The notes beneath the pieces are model-generated. The model saw only the letters and a list, made by a program, of their open reading frames with translations, had not been told where the DNA came from and did no database searches. The position numbers were made by a program, and so were the translations under genes. From positions 62,001 to 126,000 of the forward strand of contig NZ_FUXZ01000009.1 of NCBI RefSeq assembly GCF_900167115.1: a stretch of 64,000 nt of DNA, given 5' to 3'. Shown piece by piece: positions 9,421-16,657 of this stretch (position 1 is the stretch's first letter; every line of letters begins with the position of its first letter). The stretch comes from Eubacterium uniforme. GTDB taxonomy: Bacteria; Bacillota; Clostridia; Lachnospirales; Lachnospiraceae.

Positions 9421-10531
9421 ACTCTCCGTATTCGCATCCTACGTTTTCACACTTTATTTTATCAATTAATCTGCCATGTCTATATAATGAAATAATTCCT
9501 TTTCCATTACCACCATTCCATAATCTATTATGTTTCTTTAATCCATTAGGTGCTTCATAATTTACAAACAACATATCCTTCTTCTCACATGTAATATCTG
9601 TAACCATTTTATTACACCAAGTTTTCTGTTCCACATGCCAAACTATTTTTGTATCTGTTTCCCTACAATCAAACTTTGTACGAGTAAATGTCCAGAATTT
9701 AGAAAAATTAAATTCGAAACACTTTCCTTCATAAAAGAATGCAGAAAGAAGTTTTCCCTTAAGTGCAACAGGACCAACTTTCGGTCTTCCTCCACCTATA
9801 TCAAAAACGCTATTTTTAAGTTTCTTTCCTGTATTCATACTTGTAAGATTGTTAGATGATAACCATACCCAAGGAGATGTAAAATCCTTGCCCCAGTTTT
9901 TATCTGCGTATCCATAGCAAGTTTCCGGTCTTACTATATACTTTTCACCATTATAATATATATATCCCTTGTATAATGTCTTCATACCTTCAGCATGCCA
10001 AAACATTTCAAATAATTGTAATGTTCTAAATAATTTTCCAGCACCATATCCAACATTATATGGAATTACTTTTTTAACTTTTAAATTCCAAGATATTTCA
10101 CCTGCATCACACATCCACTCTGGGTGCTTTTCTGCTTCTTCTTTTGAAATACTTATACTACCCTTTAATCTCTTTTCGCTAGCGAAGCAATCCTCTGCGC
10201 TAATTGAAAAAGGAGCTCTCTTCTTTATACTTACATTCTTCCAACCGAAGAATCTGTGCAGCTGAGCTTTTCCTTCACCCCAGCATCCTGCCTTAACCAT
10301 CAAATATGAAGGCTTTCTTCCTCTTTTCATGTTTTCATATGATTGTCCAAGCACAGGCTCTTTTTGACCAAGTGCTGGATTACAAGTGAAAAATTCAATG
10401 AAGAATGGTTTGGCTTCACCAGTTTTTTCATTATAAGCGGTGAATGAATGCCACCACCAATCATATCCACATCTACTTTGTCCATTAAGCAACTGAAATT
10501 CATCTCTTGAAATATCTGATTTACTAAACAT
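9410..10531 (-). CDS. Tocopherol cyclase-like family protein
   Basis: A 373-residue soluble protein rich in Trp, Gly and Tyr. The N-terminal CGYDWWWHSFTA, the central ETCYGYADKNWGKDFTSPWVWL and the paired beta-sandwich character match the tocopherol cyclase-like family, which has members in Firmicutes that make no tocopherol. The real substrate is unknown; a hydrophobic or lipid ligand is plausible. It overlaps the MATE gene by 8 bases upstream and the permease gene by 11 bases downstream, so the three are probably translationally coupled. Confidence 0.75.
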   Translation of the reverse strand: MFSKSDISRDEFQLLNGQSRCGYDWWWHSFTAYNEKTGEAKPFFIEFFTCNPALGQKEPVLGQSYENMKRGRKPSYLMVKAGCWGEGKAQLHRFFGWKNVSIKKRAPFSISAEDCFASEKRLKGSISISKEEAEKHPEWMCDAGEISWNLKVKKVIPYNVGYGAGKLFRTLQLFEMFWHAEGMKTLYKGYIYYNGEKYIVRPETCYGYADKNWGKDFTSPWVWLSSNNLTSMNTGKKLKNSVFDIGGGRPKVGPVALKGKLLSAFFYEGKCFEFNFSKFWTFTRTKFDCRETDTKIVWHVEQKTWCNKMVTDITCEKKDMLFVNYEAPNGLKKHNRLWNGGNGKGIISLYRHGRLIDKIKCENVGCEYGEYDD

Positions 10532-11882
10532 GCGTCCCCTTTCTATCTAACTCATTTTTACTAATCGACTTAAATGTAATAAATGTTATTATCGATATAT
10601 ATACCGCTCCAGTAACCCACGCTGTCTGATCAGTAAAACAAATAGCATCAAATTTATATATTGGAACAAATACAGTACTTGCAATTATTCTAGCTATCAT
10701 TTCCAAAACACCTGAAACAAGTGCTCTGCCAGTATATCCTAACGACTGTACAGCCATTCGAAATACATTTAATATACCAAGTGCCCAGAAGAAAAATCCC
10801 AAACATCTTAAATACTGTCCAGCTGCATCTATAACTTCAACATCCTTTTTGGATACAAAAATAAGATTAAGTGGTTTACCAAAGAATATTAAAAATACGC
10901 CTATTAATAATCCATAAGTAAAACCTATATACATAGCCTGCATAATTCCTTTTTTTACTCTATCAATAAGACCGGCTCCATAGTTTTGTCCTACATAAGT
11001 TGCAACAGCAGCTGCAAGAGCATCAAAAGGGCACATAGCAAATGCTTTAATCTTCATAGCTGAAGTAAACGCGGATGAATAAAGTGTTCCAAGTCCATTA
11101 TTTGAACTTTGCATTACCATACTACCTATAGCTGTAATTGAAAATTGCAATCCCATAGGTAATCCTATTCCTAAAGAAATTAATAACTTCTTTTTATTTA
11201 CTTCTCTGTTTTCTCTTTCTGGATGCAATAACTTCATTTTAAGTAAAATATAAACAAGCAATATTATAACACTAATTCCCTGTGAAATAATTGTTGCAAG
11301 TGCAGCACCAAAGCATCCTAATTTAATTCCCTTAATAAAATATAAATCTAAACCAATATTAACAATTGTACTAACTACCAATGCAATAAAAGGTGTCTTG
11401 CTATCTCCAACTGCTCTTAGTATACCAGCGAAATAATTATAAAAAACAACAAATGGTACACCTAAAAAAATAACAAACAAATACTTATATGCATCGTCAT
11501 ATATTTTTGAATTAACAGATAATAAATGTAATATTGGATGACACAAAAGTGTTGTTAACACAGTTACTGTAATTGAGAAAAAAGCAGATATTAAAAATCC
11601 CTGAAAAACATAATCCTTCATGCTTTTAATATCACCAGCTCCAAATCTTTGTGCAACCGGAACTGAGCATCCTGCTGTTAAACCACTACAAAATCCAATT
11701 ACCAAAAACAAAACAGATGATGTTGCACCTACACTTGCCAAAGCATTCTTTCCAAGATTCTGTCCTACAATTGCAGCATCAACTATATTATATGTTTGTT
11801 GAAATATATTTCCAAATAAAAGAGGAAGCATAAATACAAGCATTAACTTTAATGGACTTCCCTTTGTCATAGACTTTGTCAT
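10524..11882 (-). CDS. MATE family multidrug/cation antiporter
   Basis: A 452-residue protein with 12 predicted membrane helices in two homologous halves. It begins MTKSMTKGSPLKLMLVFMLPLLFGNIF and includes the typical NIVDAAIVGQ, AGCSVPVAQRFGAGD and VATYVGQNYGAG motifs of DinF/NorM-type exporters. These use Na+ or H+ gradients to expel organic cations. The ATG follows GGAG by 5 bases. It is the first gene of the overlapping trio, and a hairpin with a T run lies just upstream of its ribosome site. Confidence 0.93.
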   Translation of the reverse strand: MTKSMTKGSPLKLMLVFMLPLLFGNIFQQTYNIVDAAIVGQNLGKNALASVGATSSVLFLVIGFCSGLTAGCSVPVAQRFGAGDIKSMKDYVFQGFLISAFFSITVTVLTTLLCHPILHLLSVNSKIYDDAYKYLFVIFLGVPFVVFYNYFAGILRAVGDSKTPFIALVVSTIVNIGLDLYFIKGIKLGCFGAALATIISQGISVIILLVYILLKMKLLHPERENREVNKKKLLISLGIGLPMGLQFSITAIGSMVMQSSNNGLGTLYSSAFTSAMKIKAFAMCPFDALAAAVATYVGQNYGAGLIDRVKKGIMQAMYIGFTYGLLIGVFLIFFGKPLNLIFVSKKDVEVIDAAGQYLRCLGFFFWALGILNVFRMAVQSLGYTGRALVSGVLEMIARIIASTVFVPIYKFDAICFTDQTAWVTGAVYISIITFITFKSISKNELDRKGTHV

Positions 11883-11892
11883 AATATCTCCT

Positions 11893-11937
11893 AAAAAAAG
11901 CGCACATCAATAATGATTTGCATCACTGATATGCGTC
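11893..11937 (-). terminator. Terminator/attenuator ahead of the MATE operon
   Basis: An imperfect hairpin (GACGCATATCA... with ...TGATGTGCGC) followed by seven T on the minus strand. It lies between the 117-residue protein and the MATE gene, ending 3-4 bases before the MATE Shine-Dalgarno. No room is left for a promoter downstream, so MATE transcripts must read through it: an attenuator or partial terminator. Confidence 0.6.
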
Positions 11938-11950
11938 TATTTATATACTT

Positions 11951-12304
11951 TTATCGATTTTTCTTAATCTGTAATCTTTCCTTTTGCATAACAAACCTGT
12001 TATTACTAGGTGATGCATAACTTAAAACCTCATCAATAGTAAGGCCGTCATAAAAACCTTCTAAAATCTGTTCAATCTGATCCTCATCGAATTCTGGATT
12101 AGCGCAGATTTCTATCTGATCCTTTTTAAGGCCATTTCTATATCCTTCAATCATCATAGCCATCTGTTGTGCTTGAAATCTAGGTGTTGCAAATACCGTT
12201 ATCTCATCGACACTTAAAAATTTAAAAGCTTCCTTTATATATTTAAGCTGATCCTTATTAAATTGTCCACTTTTCTTAAACGTTTTAAAATCTATTCCAG
12301 CCAT
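11951..12304 (-). CDS. Small helical-repeat protein
   Basis: A 117-residue soluble protein. It has three to four copies of a helical unit of about 25-30 residues built as F-x-x-x-Q-(M/L)-x-x-I-x-x-(G/A)-x-x-x-G-L-x-x-(D/E)-(Q/E)-I. I recognise this repeat style from many uncharacterised clostridial proteins, where it often reads GLESGLDVSIYADPKFD. The function is unknown; repeat helices suggest protein binding. The ATG at 12304 follows GGGGTG by 7 bases. It sits between two terminator-like hairpins, upstream of the MATE operon. Confidence 0.65.
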   Translation of the reverse strand: MAGIDFKTFKKSGQFNKDQLKYIKEAFKFLSVDEITVFATPRFQAQQMAMMIEGYRNGLKKDQIEICANPEFDEDQIEQILEGFYDGLTIDEVLSYASPSNNRFVMQKERLQIKKNR

Positions 12305-12334
12305 ATACTCACACCCCACTATTCTATATTAGAT

Positions 12335-12362
12335 TAAAAAAACGAAACCCCAAGTTCCGTTT
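12335..12362 (-). terminator. Terminator-like hairpin in leader of the 117-residue gene
   Basis: On the minus strand a 9-bp stem (AAACGGAAC / GTTTCGTTT, one G-U) with a 5-base loop is followed by T residues. It is only 31 bases before the ATG at 12304, so it either ends an upstream transcript or acts as an attenuator for the gene that follows. Confidence 0.6.
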
Positions 12363-12789
12363 TATGTTGATCGTTAAACCAATATAAAATTGTCTACCCT
12401 TTATCAATATAATACCAAAAAAATACTATCATTGCAAATAAATTACACTTTTTTTATCATTTTTTCTTTTTGTGCAAACGAATGGGACCATCATTATGGT
12501 CCCATTAATTCGTTTCATGTTCGACAACATATTATGTTTTGTTAGATTTATTTTTACACTCTTACGAGTTAAGGATGACTTTTTTAAAATTAGACTTTTT
12601 AAAGAAAATTTCAACTTTCGGATGACGTTTTTATTTCTTTATCTTATACCATAATTATAATCACTTAAACCAATAAAATCTTCCACTTTCTGTAAATAAT
12701 TTAAGAACAAATTGTGAACAAACCTCTAAAAAATTATTAACGTCAGTCAATTTTACATAAATCCAAACAAAATCACTGTCAAACTACGT
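12363..12789. other. Long non-coding interval with a strong palindrome
   Basis: No convincing gene is present; short ORFs in both directions have no Shine-Dalgarno. It holds a strong hairpin at 12476-12515: AAACGAATGGGACCAT against ATGGTCCCATT...CGTTT, loop CATT, with a 4-base bulge on one side. No T run follows on either strand, so it is not a normal terminator. The motif GTCATCC occurs twice on the minus strand upstream of it. It could be the mgsA 3' UTR, a small RNA or the leader of the 117-residue gene. Confidence 0.45.
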
Positions 12790-13269
12790 TTACTTCCCTG
12801 AAGGCAATGTTTCTGCCCTATTTGCTATATTTTGCTTAAAGTTTATTATTTCATGATCATACTCTTGCTCCATATATGTAGAATGAATCAAGAAATCAGC
12901 AGTTGCTTTATTATTAGCAAATGGTATGTCATAAACCTGTGCTATTCTCATTAATGCCTTAACATCTGGATCATGTGGCGCAGCTGTTAGTGGATCTGAA
13001 AAGAATATAACAAAATCAACTTTTCCCTCAACTATCTTTGCACCAATCTGTTGATCACCTCCAAGTGGACCTGAATTATATCCTCTAACTGGTAAGCCTG
13101 TTGCATCTGTTATCATACGTGCAGTTGTACCTGTTCCACAAAGAAAATGGTTCTTTAATATTTCCGCATTCTCATTACACCACTCTATAAGTTCTGCCTT
13201 CTTTCCATCATGTGCAATCAGAGCAATATTTTTCTGTTTTCCAATTGTAATTGTTACTGTTTCCATCAT
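12790..13269 (-). CDS. mgsA: Methylglyoxal synthase
   Basis: Converts dihydroxyacetone phosphate to methylglyoxal and phosphate, a phosphate-releasing bypass of lower glycolysis. It has 159 residues, typical length. Conserved blocks are visible: IALIAHDGKK at the N-terminus with the phosphate-binding residues, GTTARMI, the GPLGGDQQIGA loop carrying the catalytic Asp, and FFSDPLTAAPHDPDV. ATGATG start with AAGGAG 6 bases before the first ATG. Apparently monocistronic. Confidence 0.96.
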   Translation of the reverse strand: MMETVTITIGKQKNIALIAHDGKKAELIEWCNENAEILKNHFLCGTGTTARMITDATGLPVRGYNSGPLGGDQQIGAKIVEGKVDFVIFFSDPLTAAPHDPDVKALMRIAQVYDIPFANNKATADFLIHSTYMEQEYDHEIINFKQNIANRAETLPSGK

Positions 13270-13393
13270 TTCTTTCTCCTTTATTTCTATTTTCCTTTAC
13301 ACTTTCCCGTTACTATCATATTTTATCTTTCTAGTAATTTTATCACAAATCAAAGAAGAAATACATAACCTTCCTATTTCTTTCCAAATATTC

Positions 13394-13423
13394 AAAAACA
13401 GGACCCACTCTCACGGGTCCTGT
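13394..13423 (-). terminator. Terminator of the 161-residue membrane protein gene
   Basis: CAGGACCC / GGGTCCTG stem with an 8-base loop, followed by five T on the minus strand, 15 bases after the stop at 13439. Confidence 0.88.
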
Positions 13424-13438
13424 TAAACACAAAATTAA

Positions 13439-13924
13439 TTACTTGTATAAATGCAATCTCTTAATAAAGTACCAAATATTTAAAATAATGAATACCAAAC
13501 TAAATAATATTCCAGCAGAAATTCCTGATGTCATTGCTAAACCAACTTCTTTTGCGCTTGGAAAACTATTAACAACTTTTTGGTACTGATTAACAAATAT
13601 GGCATTATTAATAAGATTAAGAAAATACATGCCCAAAACACAGTATGGACCAAATTTCTTGAACATTAAAAGTCCAACACCTGCCACAACAGCAAGTATA
13701 CATAGAATCATACAAATGTATCCATATGTAGAAACTGCATTTTTAAAACCAGGATTTCTAACAAGCATCTCGTCCATAAAATGCTGCATCTTTGGATCAT
13801 CACTTTTAAAATAATTATCACTGGTTGCGGTTGTAAAACTTGAAAATTGACTATATGCTACAACCCACATCCAAAAGAACGCTAAAAAGTAATGCCATTT
13901 CATCTTTCCTTCAAAATTTCCCAT
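13439..13924 (-). CDS. Four-helix membrane protein of unknown function
   Basis: A 161-residue protein with four predicted membrane helices (about 10-27, 67-86, 92-111 and 130-152). Between helices 1 and 2 is an outside loop of about 40 residues. I recognise no family. It ends in a basic tail (KRLHLYK). Its ribosome site is unusual: AAAGGAG is 26 bases from the ATG with a 7-bp hairpin between them. Convergent or co-oriented operon partners are absent: it is flanked by its own terminator and 144 bases of empty DNA. Confidence 0.72.
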   Translation of the reverse strand: MGNFEGKMKWHYFLAFFWMWVVAYSQFSSFTTATSDNYFKSDDPKMQHFMDEMLVRNPGFKNAVSTYGYICMILCILAVVAGVGLLMFKKFGPYCVLGMYFLNLINNAIFVNQYQKVVNSFPSAKEVGLAMTSGISAGILFSLVFIILNIWYFIKRLHLYK

Positions 13925-13957
13925 GTTACTTTGCTTTGTATATCAAAGCACTCCTTT
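13925..13957 (-). promoter_or_regulatory. Hairpin-bridged ribosome binding site
   Basis: AAAGGAG (13951-13957) is followed directly by a perfect hairpin TGCTTTG-ATATA-CAAAGCA and then 7 bases (AAGTAAC) to the ATG at 13924. Folding would give a normal 7-base spacing. A TGA in the ATG frame rules out a longer protein. Confidence 0.55.
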
Positions 13958-14068
13958 CATGTATTTAAATTATTTATACACTCCGTTAACCATATTAACA
14001 TAAAAGGATATATAATTCAACAAATAAGCAGACTTTTATCAAAGCATTTTATAATTGACTTTTTGTTA

Positions 14069-15286
14069 TTATTTTTCGTGATCCATGCGCCACTTAATGC
14101 ATCTATTTAAATAATCAACATATTCTTCATTTTTACACATGCCTTTTCCTTCAACATCAGATATCTTTGCAACATCCTGTCCATTACATAGGGTTGTTTT
14201 CATAACAATATTAAGCGGTGGAACTTTAGTATCATTTGCTAAATATGTACCTATACCAAATGCTACCTTAGCCTTACCCATAAAATGTCTAAATATCTTA
14301 TCAGCTCTTTCAAAATCGAGACTATCACTAAATAAAAGAGTTTTAGTATTAGGATCAATACCAAGTGATTCATAATGACTAATCATCTTTTCGCCCCATT
14401 CAATTGGATCACCTGAATCATGTCTTACACCACTAAATAAAGTTGAAAATGTAAGCTGAAAATCTCTAAGGAAACAATCCGTTGTTATCGTATCAGTAAG
14501 TGCTGTTCCGTTAAGAATACCGTACTCATGTACCCATGCATTAAGGGCATACCAGTTTGAATATGCTGGATTATGCTTGTGATTTCCCTGACCTGTACAC
14601 ATAATCCATTCATGAGCCATAGTTCCAACTGGTTTTAAATTATTTTTCTTTGCAAGATATACATTACTTGTTCCAACAAATGTTGAACTAGAATGTAATG
14701 TATCATTAAGATGTGAGAACTTATCAACTGCCATCTCCTGTGCTTCTGCTGATAGTCTTCTTCTTAATCCAAACTCAGAGAAAGTTCCAATATGCCAACG
14801 ACCTGTTTTTAAATTTTCATATTTCTCTTCAAGTTTTTCCTTAAAACTCTCTATAAGTTCATTATAATCATATGCCATTCTAAAATATACTTCATTAACT
14901 ATTGCAAGTGTAGGAATTTCGTACATTGATGTATTAAGCCATGTACCTCTTGTTTCTATTGAAAGACCACACTCTGCATCAGTTGTAATTTCAAAATCTT
15001 CATATCTTGGTTCCCAAAGTCTTAAGAAATCAACATAAGAACCTTTAATCCACTTAATATTGTTAAGATATTCAAGTTCATCCTCTGTAAATCTTATTTC
15101 ACAAAAAGCCTTAATCTGATCCTTAATTTCCTGAACCATTTCTTCAGTAAACTTAACATCCTTATTTCTGCACTTAAAAGTCCACGTTGTCTTATAATCT
15201 GGGAACTGATGATATATAGCCTGTCCCATACTAAATTTATACATGTCCTGTTCAAGCAAACTATTTATAATTCTTTCGAGTTTCAT
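14069..15286 (-). CDS. pncB: Nicotinate phosphoribosyltransferase
   Basis: Makes nicotinate mononucleotide from nicotinate and PRPP with ATP hydrolysis, the entry step of NAD salvage. It has 405 residues. PncB landmarks: N-terminal LLEQDMYKFSMGQAIYHQFPD, FGLRRRLSAEAQE, the catalytic-His region MAHEWIMCTGQGNH, and FSGVRHDSGDPIEWGEK. It lies 28 bases downstream of a Nudix-HAD fusion gene on the same strand, so both may serve nucleotide/NAD turnover. Confidence 0.95.
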   Translation of the reverse strand: MKLERIINSLLEQDMYKFSMGQAIYHQFPDYKTTWTFKCRNKDVKFTEEMVQEIKDQIKAFCEIRFTEDELEYLNNIKWIKGSYVDFLRLWEPRYEDFEITTDAECGLSIETRGTWLNTSMYEIPTLAIVNEVYFRMAYDYNELIESFKEKLEEKYENLKTGRWHIGTFSEFGLRRRLSAEAQEMAVDKFSHLNDTLHSSSTFVGTSNVYLAKKNNLKPVGTMAHEWIMCTGQGNHKHNPAYSNWYALNAWVHEYGILNGTALTDTITTDCFLRDFQLTFSTLFSGVRHDSGDPIEWGEKMISHYESLGIDPNTKTLLFSDSLDFERADKIFRHFMGKAKVAFGIGTYLANDTKVPPLNIVMKTTLCNGQDVAKISDVEGKGMCKNEEYVDYLNRCIKWRMDHEK

Positions 15287-15314
15287 TTTTCGTCCTTTCT
15301 TTCAAAGCTTTTCT

Positions 15315-16631
15315 TTATAAAATACTTTGTAAAAATCTTGCAACTCCATCATCTTCGTTAGATGCTATTATTTCTGTAGCATATTCCTTTAGTTCTGGGA
15401 TAGCATTATCAACAGCATAAGCACTATCAGCGATTTCAAACATAGGTATATCGTTAACTGAATCGCCAAAGACTACCACTTTTTCAAAATTCATCTTTTC
15501 CTGAAGTTTCAAGATAGCCTTAGCCTTAGTACTGTTACCAGGACAAATTTCAAGCCAATACTCATCTCCATATGAATCCTTTTGAAGAACCGCTTCCCAT
15601 TCATCACTTTCCTTAACTTTATCATAAATCGGTTGCATACACTCCAAATCATCAATCATAGTAATATATCCAACATCACCATTAAATAGTTCATTAATAT
15701 CACTTACAAACTCAATGTCCTTTGCACCTTTTCGCTCATCAATATACTTATCAATTCCAGAAGAATGCTTACCTTCAGCAAATACCTTTGTCATCTCATT
15801 ACCATTCCAAATACTAGTAAAACCGTTATATGGTAAATCTGACAAAATATCTTTAAGCTTAGTTAATTCTCTCTTTGTAAAAAGTGCTTTTTCTGTAACT
15901 TCCATATTTTTAGGATCTGCATAAGCTGTACCATTTCTAATAATCATAGGTGCTTTTAAATCAAAAGGTTCAACTATATGTTTTACACTTCCAAGAGATC
16001 TTGCTGTTGCAACAGTAAAAGTAATGCCCTTTAATAACAAATCATTAATAGTTTTGACCGATTCTTCTGAAATACTCTTGTCATTCTTCATTAGAGTTCC
16101 ATCTAAATCAGATACATATAAAGTATTTAAAACATCAAAATATTTCTTATATCTGTTATTATGTGATTGTATTGCTAAGTCAGAATTTATGTATTCATTC
16201 AATCCATCTCTGTCAACCCATTTATAATCAACTGTTTCTTCCTCCTGTAAAACAACAGAGTCTTTATCGCAGTCAACTACTGCAAGATATGAATAAAACA
16301 TACTATGACTCTTATCACTAAATGAGTGATTTACAAGTGTAAAATTATCGGATTTAAGACCTGTTTCTTCAAACATTTCTCGCTTAGCTGCTTCTAATTG
16401 TTCTTCACCAGAAACAGCTGAACCTCCAGCACTTGCTTCCCAATATCCTGGATATACATCCTTATCAGGATGTCTCTTTGTTAATAGATATGTTCCATCA
16501 ACATGTTTGATTAAAATATCAACAACCATATGATATTTTCCTTCAGGAATTAATCTAAAGCTACCATAAGTTCTTTCCCATGTTTCACCTGTTTTCTTAG
16601 CATCTCTATCATATAAATCCCAAATTTCCAT
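15315..16631 (-). CDS. Nudix hydrolase - HAD (Cof-type) phosphatase fusion
   Basis: A 438-residue two-domain enzyme. Residues 1 to about 165 form a Nudix domain with a full Nudix box (G-x5-E-x7-REMFEETGL). From about 170 to the end is a Cof/type IIB HAD phosphatase: motif I DLDGTL, motif II TVATARS, a C2-type cap, the lysine region and motif IV GDSVNDIPMF. Nudix enzymes split nucleoside-diphosphate-linked compounds and Cof phosphatases remove phosphate from sugars or nucleotides, so the fusion could act in sequence on one substrate. Immediately upstream of pncB. Confidence 0.88.
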   Translation of the reverse strand: MEIWDLYDRDAKKTGETWERTYGSFRLIPEGKYHMVVDILIKHVDGTYLLTKRHPDKDVYPGYWEASAGGSAVSGEEQLEAAKREMFEETGLKSDNFTLVNHSFSDKSHSMFYSYLAVVDCDKDSVVLQEEETVDYKWVDRDGLNEYINSDLAIQSHNNRYKKYFDVLNTLYVSDLDGTLMKNDKSISEESVKTINDLLLKGITFTVATARSLGSVKHIVEPFDLKAPMIIRNGTAYADPKNMEVTEKALFTKRELTKLKDILSDLPYNGFTSIWNGNEMTKVFAEGKHSSGIDKYIDERKGAKDIEFVSDINELFNGDVGYITMIDDLECMQPIYDKVKESDEWEAVLQKDSYGDEYWLEICPGNSTKAKAILKLQEKMNFEKVVVFGDSVNDIPMFEIADSAYAVDNAIPELKEYATEIIASNEDDGVARFLQSIL

Positions 16632-16657
16632 TTTTAATCCTTCCAGTTAAGTCTAAA

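Noticed and set aside
12476-12515. Palindrome as a transcription terminator
   Set aside because: No T run follows on either strand; kept as an unexplained structured element instead.
12429-12654. Short ORFs on both strands in the mgsA downstream interval
   Set aside because: They run through the palindrome, have no ribosome site and have low-complexity products.
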